DNA of 64,000 nucleotides from Mesorhizobium sp. dw_380 (GCF_018588885.1 NZ_JAFFIW010000020.1:1-64000), one strand, 5' to 3'; numbered from the stretch's first letter, positions 16,076 through 25,578 are shown. Program-made: numbers and translations. Notes: a model not told the origin generated them from the letters alone.

Positions 16076-17736
16076 ACTAGTTTCCGTCCATAAACATGCG
16101 TATTTCGGTGCGTTTACAATGAGTTGCGCGCGATTGAAGGCGCCTTGACGGGCGCGGACGGGTCGAAGAGTGCTGTTTGTCGCCAAAATAGTGTCACCGG
16201 CGCATGCGGTGGCGGCCGGCATGGGTCGGCGCGGGGCAACTGCGATCCCGGGGGCAGTTCAGGTCGGCTTGAGGCGGGTGAAGATGACGAGGTTGTAGGC
16301 CACGACCGAGGACCAGGCGTAGGTCTTGAAGTGATCGAGGCCGCGCCAAGTGCAACGCGCCAAACCGTAAGCACGCTTGAGGCATGAAATGCCGGCCTCG
16401 ATGCCGGCGCGGAAGTTGCGCAGCTTGCGATAGACCCACTTGCTTCTGACCATGTCCTCGATCCTCAGGCCAGCTTTCTTGTGGAAGGCCATGTCGCAAA
16501 CACCCCACGCTTTCGCCGTGGCCAGGTTGGCGCGAGTGGCGAAGCCACCGTCGGCGGCCGCCTGCCGTGGTGCCTGACCATAGAGGGCGATGTGGCGCAA
16601 AAGCATCGGCAGCAAGCGGTCGCTGTCGGCTGGGTTGCCTGCTTCGATCATCAGATCGAGGATCATGCCGCTCCTGCCGGTGGTGAGGTTGAGCTTGTGG
16701 CCGTATTCGGTATCGCGGCTGCCTTTGACGATGATATCGGCATGCTCTTCGAACAGGCTGACCAACTTCTCGTCGGCGGGCACCGGCTCGCCGGCCAACA
16801 CCCGCCGCTCGCTCTGTCTGATGATCCGTTCGACCAGCGGCCGATAATGGCGAACCTGGATCTGCCACAGGGCTATGGACGGTGTGCTCGCCACGGCCAA
16901 ACGCTCGCTCGCCTGCTCCAGATAGGCCAAGGTCGCACGGGTGATTGCGATCAGCTCGCGGTAGAGTTGGACCCGGTTGGGTCGACCGCGCGTGAACTGG
17001 ATTTTGCGAGCCCGCTTCTTGGCTGCGCGGCAGTGATCGCGCCATGCCATGCTGGTGCCGCCAATCAAGACATCAGCTCGCTTCAGAAGGCGCACCATGA
17101 CCCGCACGGCATCCCCAAAGCAGGCTGCTGTCACTCGGCTCGTGCATGAGTGCCGAGGTCACGGTGCTGTCCAGCCGCACCACCGCGCCGTCTTCGAGCT
17201 TTGCCTGTCGAGCGCTCGACAGCAGTACCCGATTGATCTCTTCCCAGGTCTCGGGCCGGATCGCGCTGATCGTCTTTTGCAGCGCCGACTTCTGGGGGCT
17301 CCATGACAATGATAGGCGGGCAAAGGCGCGAAACGAGGCAGAGTCCTCAAGATGGAACGTCAGCTCCTGATAGCTCAACTGCCGGTATTGCTTGAGAAGC
17401 GCGCAACGCAGCACCGCTTCAGCAGGCAGGCCTTGCCGTCCAGTAGCCTTGACACCGAGCCGGACCAAATCGCGCGCCACCAAGCCAAGCAGATCGCGAT
17501 GCTCGTCCAGCCAGCGCGACATTGCCTCCAGTTCGCGTCCGATCTCGTGCGTGGAGAAAACATCGAATATACTCGCTTGGACGGTGCGTTCTTGGCGCAT
17601 TGTCGGCTCCGGCGGTGGCAGGACTTTGGAATCAGCGGCATGATCCAAGATACCTGAAACCGCCGGGCCTTGCTCGCGCAAAGCTACGGTTCACTCAATA
17701 GAATCAATCACTTGCTGTTTATGGACGGAAACTAGT
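16076..17736 (-). mobile_element. IS1182-family insertion sequence (1661 bp), CTAG target duplication
   Basis: The ends are perfect 21-bp inverted repeats beginning ACTAGTTTCCGTCC (16076-16096 and 17716-17736). The target duplication is CTAG (16072-16075 and 17737-17740), a palindromic tetramer typical of this family. Removing the element and one CTAG restores the hipA reading frame, which proves the boundaries. The single transposase gene runs opposite to hipA. Confidence 0.93.
16259..17600 (-). pseudogene. IS1182-family transposase, one frameshift
   Basis: The N-terminal half (17600 to about 17115) reads TVQASIFDVFSTHEIGRELE, the DUF772-type domain LPAEAVLRCALLKQYRQLSY and the start of the DDE core, VVRLDSTVTSALMHEPSDSS. 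The C-terminal half (about 17115 to 16259) continues with SLFEEHADIIVKGSRDTEYG, ADGGFATRANLATAKAWGV and RAGIEAGISCLKRAYGLAR, which hold the remaining acidic residues. The halves are in different frames: TGGGGATGCC near 17115 has one G too many for a continuous reading. This family does not use programmed frameshifting as far as I know, so the gene is probably dead. Confidence 0.88.
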
Positions 17737-18672
17737 CTAGGGGCAGATCTTCCTGGAGCAGTGCAGGTCTTGCCAAGCGGCGGCCCAATTGACGCTCCCA
17801 GTCAACGCTTGATCGACGGAACCAAGGCCCGCTTCTCGCTGGCTGGTGTGCAAATGAAGCTTTCATTAGTCAAAGATGAAATGGATGCCGGGAGCCTTAT
17901 GCTGCCGACGAACGGGGAACAGGGTCAATACATAGCAAAATTTCCACCGGCGGCGATTCCGAGTGTTTTGGAGAACGAGTTCGCGAACCTCGCGCTGGCA
18001 GAAGCGATCGGCATGGATGTTCCTGAACGCGAGCTGATTGAGATATCCGATCTTGAAGGCGTACCAAGGGAACTCAGGCCAAAATCTGAAGGCAAGGCTC
18101 TCCTAGTCAAGCGTTTCGATCGAGGCACCGAGGGTCAGAAGATACACATCGAGGATTTCGCCTAAAGTGTTCGGCGTGTACCCCTCACGCAAATATGAGG
18201 GCGCTGCCTATCACGAGATTGCAGCCGTCTTGAACGCTAATGTGTCGTTTGCCGCGGCTCTAGAGTTCGTTCGCCGACTGGCTCTCGCCGCCCTGACCGG
18301 CAACGGCGACATGCATTTGAAGAACTGGTCACTGATCTATGCCGGAAATGGAAATACGCCGGAGTTCGCTCCAATCTACGACGTGCTGTCGACCATCCCG
18401 TATATCCCAACCGACAGTATGGCTCTTGCAATAGGAGGGGAGCGAGCCTTTCGGGGCCTGACGGCACGGCGATGGAAAAGCATTCGCACGGCGCGCGAGG
18501 CTTCCCGAACCAGCGGTTCTCAAGGCAGTGGTCCAAACGGTCGCACAGGTCAACGAGGAATGGTGGCGTCTGCCTGAGCGCGAACTGTTGCCTGCGAAGG
18601 TGCTTGGAGTGCATCGACAAACACATTAGGGCAATGACGCCGGTCCTAACCACCTGTGCCGAGAGTTCTTAG
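17737..18672 (+). pseudogene. hipA: hipA 3' part (kinase core), several frameshifts
   Basis: After the insertion the HipA reading resumes with GADLPGAVQVLP, RFSLAGVQMKLSLVKD and GQYIAKFPP (the ATP-binding lobe). A one-base insertion near 18163 turns EDFAQ into EDFA-stop. The next piece holds the catalytic loop LTGNGDMHLKNWSLIYAG and the following DxS-type segment. An extra A in the run at 18473-18477 and a further shift near 18610 break the C-terminal part. The essential kinase residues can still be read but not in one frame. With the missing hipB and the insertion, the toxin is inactive. Confidence 0.85.
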
Positions 18673-18849
18673 GTACGAACTCAGCCATTGTTTTGCGGCG
18701 TCTGGACCGGACGCCATCAAACTGAGAGTTTCATTGTGGGAAGGGTCGTAGAGATGCCGCTGAAAGAACAGGACGTCGTTGACGCGATTGAGGTTTGGCT
18801 AAGGGCAAACGGCTTTCGGGGTGAGAGCCTTAAAGGCCGGGTCTCAACC

Positions 18850-19185
18850 TGTTGCTTTGTACGTTTTCGACTCTTGATTTCTCCAGAGGGCGCGCCACAG
18901 AAAAGCTGATTGAGGTTCTGTCTCTCTGGGAGGATGGATGGACATTCCGCAATGGTCGCTTTCACGGAAACAATGTCGCCCGGTTGAGAGCCCAAGAGGG
19001 CCTCGCGAACCAACTCCTTGGCCGTTTGCCGCGCAGGCCAAAAAGTTCTTTGGAACGTCGGTCCAATCGACATATTCGTGGTTCTCGGCATAGGCCGCGA
19101 TGAGCTTGCGGCAAGCAAGGGCGGCAAGCCGAGCGTTTGGTGGAAAAAGGACGCCGGCCGCGCGGGAGAGAGGCGCGACCGGCAA
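18850..19185 (-). pseudogene. Broken paralogue of the 13288-13518 protein
   Basis: The minus strand at 18918-19037 reads RQTAKELVREALLGSQPGDI then VSVKATIAECP, clearly related to the intact protein at 13288-13518. Upstream in another frame is NARLAALACRKLIAAYAENH, and the end continues in yet another frame. The frames cannot be joined without at least two indels. Function unknown. Confidence 0.4.
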
Positions 19186-19339
19186 GCGGCTGACGATTAT
19201 TCAGCCGCTGGGACGCGGTGCATCTTCATTGGACGATCCGTGAGCGCGGCCTTACCTTCATGAGACCGACTGCCAGCTGGTCGCCATGATCTTTGATTGT
19301 GCCCTCAAATGAAGCTGCCGTCCAATGACCTTAGGTGCC

Positions 19340-19748
19340 GTCCTTGATCGTGGAGGATGAGAGCATCCGTTACCCTCCGGCACACGCAGACCGGCTTGGA
19401 CAGGCTCTTGAGGTGAACATGACGAAATGGTTCGAGCCGACCGGCGACAGCTATTTCTCGCATATCAACCGCCAGAGCATCGAGGCCGTCATTCGTGAGG
19501 CGAAGGGCGATCAGGCCGCGCTTGCCATCAAGGGAGCGGGCAAGAAGTTGGAAGCCGTCGGCATTGCAGAGCGGATGGTCGTTGATAGCGGTTGGCTTCC
19601 GGAGCCTGTGAGGATTTCCGTTCGTACCGCCGATACAGAGCGCGACGCCGCCAGTTTCCAGGACGCGCTTACCATGGCGCTCCAAGCCTTTGGCCTTCCT
19701 GGAACGTTCACCGAGCGCGTCCAAGAGGCGCAACTCGACTGCCGCTAA
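19340..19748 (+). pseudogene. C-terminal remnant of a large plasmid ParB-like protein
   Basis: The reading ADRLGQALEVNMTKWFEPTG, SYFSHINRQSIEAVIREAKG and AERMVVDSGWLPEPVRI matches the C-terminal end of the large (about 600-700 residue) ParB/nuclease-domain proteins of rhizobial plasmids, which end in a WFxPTxxxYF... GWLPxPLR pattern. The N-terminal ParB-like nuclease domain is absent, so this is a leftover. An internal ATG at 19419 with AGGTG before it could still allow translation of about 109 residues. The comparison is from memory. Confidence 0.45.
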
Positions 19749-20058
19749 TGCGATCGGGGTCGGGATCGACCGGCCCGATCCGCATTGAGGGGAGGCCCGT
19801 TCCCCCTCCCCTCAAACTCCCCTTCCCGCCCACAAAAAGGCACCGGCTTGGATACCCCGCTGCTTTGCTGCCGTTCATATATCCAAGACGGCATAACGGA
19901 TAGAGCCCACCGGAGAGCTGCTGAGTATGAAACACGTCAAAACACTCGGAATTTGGTTTGATTGCTACCGGTGGAAGTCCAAATTGTTGCGCCAATTTGG
20001 CTATTCAGGCTATCGTTCTGCAGATGACCCGAAATCAATGATTCCCGGGCCACCCAAC
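19749..20058. other. Leader region before the orphan repC
   Basis: No gene is seen. It contains an inverted repeat CCAAATT-8-AATTTGG at 19979-20000 and the dodecamer TCATATATCCAA at 19875-19886. The same dodecamer followed by a related CCAAATT...AATTGG repeat occurs at 22043-22072, so similar motifs bracket the repC-nuclease unit. Confidence 0.5.
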
Positions 20059-20089
20059 TTAGCGCTTACCACGGAGAAATAGACCGACC

Positions 20090-20184
20090 AGAAAAAGAAA
20101 AACCGCCCCGAAACGAATCCCGGAAGCGGTTTGCAGTGAAAAATAAGCCAAAATCTTTCTCGCAAACCTCCCTTCCCCTGTCAA
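20090..20184 (-). ncRNA. Putative antisense ctRNA of the orphan repC
   Basis: On the minus strand a TTGACA (20184-20179) stands upstream of a stem AACCGCTTCC / GGGGCGGTT followed by TTTTTCTTTTT. This is the layout of the small counter-transcribed RNAs that repress repC in repABC plasmids. The -10 box is not clear, so the 5' end is approximate. Confidence 0.5.
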
Positions 20185-20250
20185 CCTGAAAACCACCGTT
20201 TCGGTGAACGGGATTGCCTTGCCTGGTTCTCCAACAAAAAGGAGACGAGA

Positions 20251-21530
20251 ATGGGAGAAGCTGTGCCACTGAAGCGGCCGATCAGTCGAAGAGTGACGCC
20301 ACAACGCACCGAATACCGGCGACTGTCAGCGTCAGCCGAGCTGGGATCGGTGACACCGGGCAGCTTGCCGTGCTCGCGCACAACCTGCCCTGCACGGGCT
20401 TGATTAACGCTAGCGAAAGCCATCTTCTGGTCACGTTGATCAACACGGCATCGCCTGAGGCCTTTGACAAAGGCGGGCGGCCGATCGTCTTCAAGTCCAA
20501 CCAGCAGCTCGCCTTCGAGATCAATCGCTCGGTCGGACGTGTCAGTCGCATGCTATCGAACCTCTTCGACGCCGGGCTCGTCACCATGCAGGACAGCGGC
20601 AATTACAAGCGCTATCCGCACCGCCACGCCGACGGCCTGATTGTCGACGGTTGCGGCATCGACATGCGCATTCTGATTGTTCGTTACCGCGAGCTCGATG
20701 GGCTGGTACGGCAGGCGAAAGCCGAGAAAGCTGCCGCAAGCGCAGCACTTCGCCGCTATCGTGGGGCGCTGCGCAGTCTCCGGTACGCTTTGGCAACTGC
20801 CACCGGACTTTCAGAGCGCGCCCGATCCCGGCTCGAGGCGCGACTTGAGCGGGTCGTTGCGGTTGTCGGTATTGCCGCAAAGGCGTCGAGCGCAGTTTTG
20901 CGCCGCGCTACGACGTTGTTCGAATGGCTCATCGAACGAGCCCTGCGGCTTTGCCGCCGTTCGGAATCTGTGTTGGAGACAGAAAATTCGGCATGCGCGA
21001 ATGCCGAAAACGACATGCATAGACAGATTACAACCCCTGATCCCATTGTGAACAGTAGCAAGAATCGGCGTTCGGCTGCCGCCGAACAACTCAATCTGTT
21101 AGAGGCTGGCTCCGCCAGCCAATGGACTTATGAAAAAAGCCTGGGGCGAGGTTCTCGCCTAGTCAACCAATCGAAGCACCCACCTCAGGCTGTTGTGGCG
21201 TTACAGGATGTCTTGCGGGCGGTACCAGCACTAAACACCTACGGGTTCGCCCTGCCCCGAACCTGGGCCGATCTGGTACGGATCGTGCCGCAAATGTGCC
21301 TCGTCACCGGGATTTCAGACGATGCGCGCCGCCGCGCCGTCGGCCAGATGGGCGAGCAGCAAGCGGCCGTCGCAATCGCGGTGACGCTGCAGAAGGTCGA
21401 CCGGCAGGAAGTTACCTCGCCGGGCGGCTATTTGCGCGCCATGACAGAGCGTGCGGCCGCCGGCGAGCTTCATCTTGCCCGGTCAGTGTTCGGGCTCTTG
21501 GCGCGCAACATGACGGAGGCGTTGAATTGA
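20251..21530 (+). CDS. repC: Orphan RepC-type plasmid replication initiator, N-terminal frameshift
   Basis: The protein shows the RepC layout. A winged-helix DNA-binding half reads HNLPCTGLINASESHLLVTL, IVFKSNQQLAFEINRSVGRV and SNLFDAGLVTMQDSGNYKRY. A basic coiled middle follows, and the C-terminal domain ends SPGGYLRAMTERAAAGE. RepC binds an origin inside its own gene. The natural start is ATG 20251 (MGEAVPLKRPISRRVTPQRT) after GGAG, but that frame must shift once near 20311-20330 to reach the conserved frame. The conserved frame itself has only a TTG at 20214. It differs strongly from the repC at 28099, so it belongs to another replicon type. It has no repAB partner here. It is probably a silent second replicon, though an N-truncated protein cannot be excluded. 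Confidence 0.75.
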
Positions 21531-22019
21531 GGTTCCGAGCGGCATTGGCGGCTGCGGTCGCGATAGTTGGGCATCGGCGTCGGCGCAGCCGCGGCCGATC
21601 CGGCAATCTGGTCTGGCACTGTCCGGGTGATCGACGGGGACACGATCAGCGTACGCCAGCAGCGCATCCGGATCGCGGCGATCGACGCTTGCGAGCTTGG
21701 CTAGACAGGCCTTCGCAATGGCAAGGTCTGGCAATGTGGCATTGAAGGCCGGGCCTTTCTTCGGCGAATGATCGATGGGAAACACCTCATCGACCGCGAT
21801 CAGTACCGCCGCCTGGTGGGGCACTGCTTCTACAAGGAAACCGATGTCGGGCTGGCGATGGTCCGCGCCGGGCTTGCCGAGTCGATGCTTCGATATCTGC
21901 CGTCGTCCCATCCGATCCACCTGGTCGAGTATGGCGAGGCCGAGAACAGCGCCCGAGACCGAAGGCTTGGGCTCTGGTCGGCGGAGATCGAAAAGTCCGC
22001 ATCTCTACCGGCGCGCTAA
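21527..22019 (+). pseudogene. Secreted SNase-like nuclease, frameshift plus nonsense codon
   Basis: TTG 21527 overlaps the repC stop and follows GGAGG. It opens a signal peptide (LRFRAALAAAVAIVGIGV after correction). An extra G near 21570 shifts the frame. The SNase-like fold then reads VRVIDGDTISVRQQRIRIAA followed by DACELG, where CAG appears as TAG (21701 region), and continues to ALVRAGLAE-like MVRAGLAESMLRYLPSSHPI and ENSARDRRLGLWS. Thermonuclease-like proteins of this type (PF00565) are common on conjugative and mobilisable elements. The two independent lesions make an active product unlikely. Confidence 0.75.
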
Positions 22020-22434
22020 AAAGCCTCCGGCGCATTGACCTGTCATATATCCAAATTGGCGCCATGAATTGGCAGAAGCGGTGAAGCGATTTGCTTCTCG
22101 ATTCTTGCGTTAAGCGTACGAGCCCGTTGTAATGGCGGAAATTGTGAATAGAATAAGGTCACTTCTTGCCACTGCAGGCCGTCACCGATCCGGAGGCGGA
22201 TAGCCAATGATGTTCATCCCTCGCCCTCCATGGCGGTTGCTTTGACGCTCGTTCGCACGTCGACGCGGTTTGCGCAAATCCGGACTCCGCAAAAATTTCC
22301 CCGCCTGCGGCTTCCTCGCGCAGCAAATTTTTCCGGCCTCCGGCTTCCTCCGCTCTCGCTTCGGCCTGCGGTGCGCACCGCTTTCCGCCGTGCCCGTGAA
22401 CAATCGTCGCAACCACCAAAGAGGAGTGACTGAC
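22020..22434. other. Intergenic region before DUF736
   Basis: No gene is seen. At 22043-22072 TCATATATCCAA runs into CCAAATTGGCGCCATGAATTGG-like inverted sequence, echoing the motif at 19875-20000. Several CCTGCGGCTTCC/CCTCCGGCTTCC direct repeats lie at 22310-22355. Confidence 0.4.
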
Positions 22435-22767
22435 ATGACCACCACCAACTTCATCCAGTTCGACACCGACGACCTGGACGCCGCCAAGGGCAACGGCCTT
22501 ATCTCCACCATCGATCGCGACCTGGATATCCACGTTGTCCCGTTCGACTCGAGCAACGAGAAAGCCCCGACGCACCGCGTCTATGCTAAGTCACCGCGGG
22601 GCTACGACATCGAGGTCGGCGGCATCTGGAAGAAGACCAGCGAGGCGAAAAAGCCCTACTACACGCTTTCGATCAAGCGCCTCGGTTTCAACGCCAATCT
22701 TGGCCGCTTCCCCGGCCAGGACGATCCTACCCTGCAGGCGATCATCGAATGGGAACCCCGCGATTGA
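22435..22767 (+). CDS. DUF736 family protein
   Basis: This 110-residue protein has the DUF736 hallmarks: NGLISTIDRDLDIHVVPFD, HRVYAKSPRGYDIEVGGIWK and NANLGRFPGQDDPTLQAIIE. DUF736 proteins are found almost only on alphaproteobacterial plasmids and integrative elements, beside conjugation or replication genes; they resemble single-strand-binding folds but the function is not established. The ATG follows GAGGAGTGACTGAC. It heads a cluster with the Fic pair and ArdC, a common plasmid housekeeping order. Confidence 0.9.
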   Translation: MTTTNFIQFDTDDLDAAKGNGLISTIDRDLDIHVVPFDSSNEKAPTHRVYAKSPRGYDIEVGGIWKKTSEAKKPYYTLSIKRLGFNANLGRFPGQDDPTLQAIIEWEPRD

Positions 22768-22886
22768 TCGACGCGATGCGCCCGGCCCTGAGCCGGGCGC
22801 ATCCCTTCACAGGTCGATAAATGCCGCAAACCGCTCGATTTTCGGCGGTTTTTCTGCTAGTGTTTTTTGCCATTGGAGATCTGTTG

Positions 22887-23093
22887 ATGAACGTTCATTC
22901 GACCCGTCCGGACCGCTCGGCGGAGGCCGTTGCCCGGCGTCGCAAAGCGACGGATCAGGCTCGCGCGGCCAATATCCGGCAGGGCTACACCCACGATCCG
23001 GTGCTGGAGGAAGCGACGGCGGCCTATGTCGCGGGCGACATCACCCGCGAAGAGTATCGCCTGCGTGTCGTGCGGCCAGCGAAACGGGCATAG
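22887..23093 (+). CDS. VbhA-like antitoxin with altered inhibitory motif
   Basis: This 68-residue protein precedes a Fic gene and matches the antitoxin_VbhA layout: a helix with the inhibitory motif, then HDPVLEEATAAYVAGDITRE. In VbhA-type antitoxins the motif (S/T)xxxE(G/N) blocks ATP binding in the Fic pocket. Here the aligned stretch is ANIRQG (residues 28-33), with Ala for Ser and Gln for the inhibitory Glu. ATG 22887 is preceded by GGAG at eight bases; a longer frame upstream lacks a ribosome site. A strong terminator separates it from fic. Binding may persist through the helix even if inhibition by Glu is lost. Confidence 0.7.
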   Translation: MNVHSTRPDRSAEAVARRRKATDQARAANIRQGYTHDPVLEEATAAYVAGDITREEYRLRVVRPAKRA

Positions 23094-23119
23094 CCGAACA
23101 CCAACTGTCAAAGGCGAAA

Positions 23120-23148
23120 GGCCGCCTGCCCTACGCAGGCGGTTTTTT
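23120..23148 (+). terminator. Rho-independent terminator between vbhA-like and fic genes
   Basis: GCCGCCTGC and GCAGGCGGT form a nine-pair stem with a five-base loop, followed by TTTTT. It lies between the antitoxin stop and the fic start, so it should hold toxin expression below that of the antitoxin. Confidence 0.85.
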
Positions 23149-23161
23149 GTTGGCCCTGCCG

Positions 23162-24214
23162 ATGTCCGAGAGCCCTGCCAAAGGTTCCTATTTCTACCCG
23201 AACACGTCGGACGATCCCGATCGTGCTGATGTGCTGCGCAACAGATTCGGCATCGAGACTCATTCCGAACTCCGCATCGAAGAATACCGCGCCACGGCTT
23301 TCCGCATGGCGGAAATTGCCGAAGGCGACGGCCCGCAAGGGCAATTCGACAAGACGCACCTGAAAGCCATCCACAGCCACATCTTTCAGGACGTCTACGA
23401 ATGGGCCGGGCACACCCGCAACGAAAGCCCGATCGTGGACGGGCAGCGTGTGGAGCCGATCGGTGGCCTCTCCAAAGGCGGCACCGCATTCCTGCACGGC
23501 TCCCGCATCGAGATGGGGCTCGACGAGGCGTTGAAGCCTATCCGTGATCCCGATGTCTTGCGCGATTCAACGCCAAAGCAGTTCGCCGAGCGTGCGGGCC
23601 AGGTCATGGCCGAGCTCAATTATGTACATCCCTTTCGCGAGGGCAACGGTCGCACCCAGGAGGCGTTCATTGCCGAGCTTGGCCGTCACTACGGTCATGA
23701 GGTCGATTTCACGATCATCTCCAAGCCGCGCATGATAGAGGCGTCGATCGAAACCACGAACGACCCGTCAAGCGCTGCCATGAAACATGTGCTCGAGGAT
23801 GCGGTAGACCCAAACCGCCGCGAAGCCCTTCGCGCCGCATATTCCGATCTCGAGGCGCGCGGCGAAGATCCGTTTGAGTACAACATTCGCACAGCCCGCG
23901 CAGGCGAAGAAGTGACCGGCCAGGTGCTCGGGCACGACGACCGTGTCGCCAGCATCGTCTCGGACGAACGGATCATCGCCGTCGATCGCGCGGACCTCCC
24001 GGAGCGACCGCCCGATGATGAAGCGGAAATCACCTTCACCGCCCGATCCGACTTTTCCCGCCTTGGCCGTGAGCTACAGGCCATCGAGGCGCCCGTGCAG
24101 GCCGAAAGAGCCGAAGCGACCCTGCAAGGCACGCCGGCTGCCGAGCTGGCCATCAAGACGGATATCGCGGCGCAGCGAGCGCGTGAGCGCGATAGCGATG
24201 ACCGCGAACGGTGA
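23162..24214 (+). CDS. Fic-domain AMP-transferase (VbhT-like toxin)
   Basis: This 350-residue protein has a Fic domain at about residues 20-200. The motif at 156-167 reads HPFREGNGRTQE: the catalytic His156 and the anion-binding GNGR are kept, but the last position, Arg in VbhT and in the consensus HxFx(D/E)GNGRxxR, is Glu167. Fic toxins of this family transfer AMP from ATP to target proteins such as gyrase and topoisomerase IV. The flap region SPIVDGQRVEP is present. The C-terminal 150 residues are acidic and may be a BID-less tail. ATG 23162 was chosen because homology begins there; it lacks a good ribosome site and follows a terminator, which would keep expression low. Confidence 0.85.
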   Translation: MSESPAKGSYFYPNTSDDPDRADVLRNRFGIETHSELRIEEYRATAFRMAEIAEGDGPQGQFDKTHLKAIHSHIFQDVYEWAGHTRNESPIVDGQRVEPIGGLSKGGTAFLHGSRIEMGLDEALKPIRDPDVLRDSTPKQFAERAGQVMAELNYVHPFREGNGRTQEAFIAELGRHYGHEVDFTIISKPRMIEASIETTNDPSSAAMKHVLEDAVDPNRREALRAAYSDLEARGEDPFEYNIRTARAGEEVTGQVLGHDDRVASIVSDERIIAVDRADLPERPPDDEAEITFTARSDFSRLGRELQAIEAPVQAERAEATLQGTPAAELAIKTDIAAQRARERDSDDRER

Positions 24215-24438
24215 CAGCGTCCGTAGGCGGCAAGTTGCTCAGCGGCCGTAGTTGACCGCCGCCGCGTTCGATGCGGCCGGCCGTCTCCATCCGTTGGGTG
24301 ATTTGACGGACAAGGTACGACAGCCCCTCCCCCATGCAACCGCTGGCGCGGTCCTCCTCTCCGTTGCGGCCCTACGGGTGCATGGGCTCGATTCGGCTAT
24401 CTCCGGTCTTTGCCGTCAACCAACGGATGGAGACGGTC

Positions 24439-25326
24439 ATGCAGAGCATCAAGGACACCTACCAGCGCATCACGGACACCATTGTCGAGCAGCTTGAAGC
24501 CGGTACCAAGCCGTGGATCCGCCCCTGGCGCGGCAATGCCCGCCGCAACGCGATCATTCCGCGGCGCGCTACCGGCGAAGCCTACCGCGGAATCAACGTC
24601 ATCATGCTGTGGGTCGCGGGCCAGACGTTCGGCTACGAGGAAAATACGTGGATGACCTACCGGCAGGCCCAGGACTTCGGCGGTCAGGTCCGCAAGGGCG
24701 AAAAAGGAACCCTTGTCGTCAAGTACGGAACGTTCACTCCGAAGGATCACGAAGACGACGAAGACCGCGCGATTCCATATCTGAAGGGCTATACCGTCTT
24801 CAATATTGAGCAGATCGAGAACATGCCGGATCGGTTCTTCATCCCGGCCGACGCACCGCCGGGCAATCCCGTTCCGCACATCGAGGCCGTCGAAAGCTTC
24901 GTCCAGGACACCGGCGCAAGCGTCAGCTACGGCGGCACGAAAGCTTGCTACCGACCCAGCACCGACGACATCCTCATGCCGGACCGCACGCGTTTCGATA
25001 GCGAGGTGCACCTTTACTCGACTTTGCTGCACGAGGTTTCGCATTGGTCCGGCGCAAAGCATCGCCTGGACCGCGATCTGACGGGCAGGTTCGGCAGTGA
25101 AGGCTACGCCGTCGAGGAGCTCGTTGCGGAGCTCGCGGCATCATTCCTATGTGCCGACCTGGGCGTGGCGCATGATCCGCGTGACAACACAGCCGCCTAT
25201 CTGGCGAACTGGCTCGCTGTCCTTAAGAATGACAAGAGGGCCATCATCACGGCCGCTGCCAAAGCGCAGGCCGTCGCTGAGTATCTCACCGCCCTGCAGC
25301 CGGGCGCCGCACAGGGAACCGCCTAG
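24439..25326 (+). CDS. ardC: ArdC-like antirestriction / zincin-like metallopeptidase
   Basis: This 295-residue protein has the N-terminal ArdC single-strand DNA-binding domain (DUF1738): QRITDTIVEQLEAGTKPWIR, AYRGINVIMLW and MTYRQAQDFGGQVRKGEKGT. The C-terminal zincin domain has HEVSHWSG (HExxH) and a downstream AVEELVAELAASFLC carrying the third ligand. ArdC proteins protect incoming plasmid DNA from restriction. ATG 24439 is favoured over 24427 because GGAG lies six bases before it. It is typical of the leading or stable regions of rhizobial plasmids and stands 340 bp before repA. Confidence 0.9.
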   Translation: MQSIKDTYQRITDTIVEQLEAGTKPWIRPWRGNARRNAIIPRRATGEAYRGINVIMLWVAGQTFGYEENTWMTYRQAQDFGGQVRKGEKGTLVVKYGTFTPKDHEDDEDRAIPYLKGYTVFNIEQIENMPDRFFIPADAPPGNPVPHIEAVESFVQDTGASVSYGGTKACYRPSTDDILMPDRTRFDSEVHLYSTLLHEVSHWSGAKHRLDRDLTGRFGSEGYAVEELVAELAASFLCADLGVAHDPRDNTAAYLANWLAVLKNDKRAIITAAAKAQAVAEYLTALQPGAAQGTA

Positions 25327-25397
25327 TCTTGCAGAGGCAAGCAGTTAACCAGAGCGGCCCCGATGAGGGCCGTCGAGGGCTTGAACCCAGTTGATTT

Positions 25398-25413
25398 TTG
25401 ACAGCCGTGCAGA
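25398..25413 (+). repeat. 16-bp direct repeat, copy 1 (upstream of repA)
   Basis: TTGACAGCCGTGCAGA occurs here and again at 26884-26899 between repA and repB. The two exact copies bracket repA. They may be partition (parS-like) or autoregulatory sites of RepA/RepB; TTGACA could also serve as a -35 box. Confidence 0.55.
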
Positions 25414-25557
25414 ATCAGCTTTTATCGTTGCAAACCAAGATGATAGCGCGCACTGCAGGGTCCCTGCCAGGAGAGCAGTTGCCAGTTTGTTTGGACTGGT
25501 CGGTGACTTAGGCGCTCACTCGCATGGTTCCCCCATTGTTTTTTTTGGACCGGAATG

Positions 25558-25578
25558 CCGTTAACCTTTCGTTAACGG
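25558..25578. promoter_or_regulatory. Inverted repeat in the repABC promoter region
   Basis: CCGTTAAC and GTTAACGG flank CTTTC, a perfect eight-base inverted repeat about 90 bp before the repA start. It is a candidate operator for RepA autoregulation. Confidence 0.5.

Noticed and set aside
16194..17045. Long minus-strand frame inside the IS1182 element
   Set aside because: It is rich in Arg, Pro and Gln and lies antiparallel in frame terms to the conserved transposase reading; it is a shadow.
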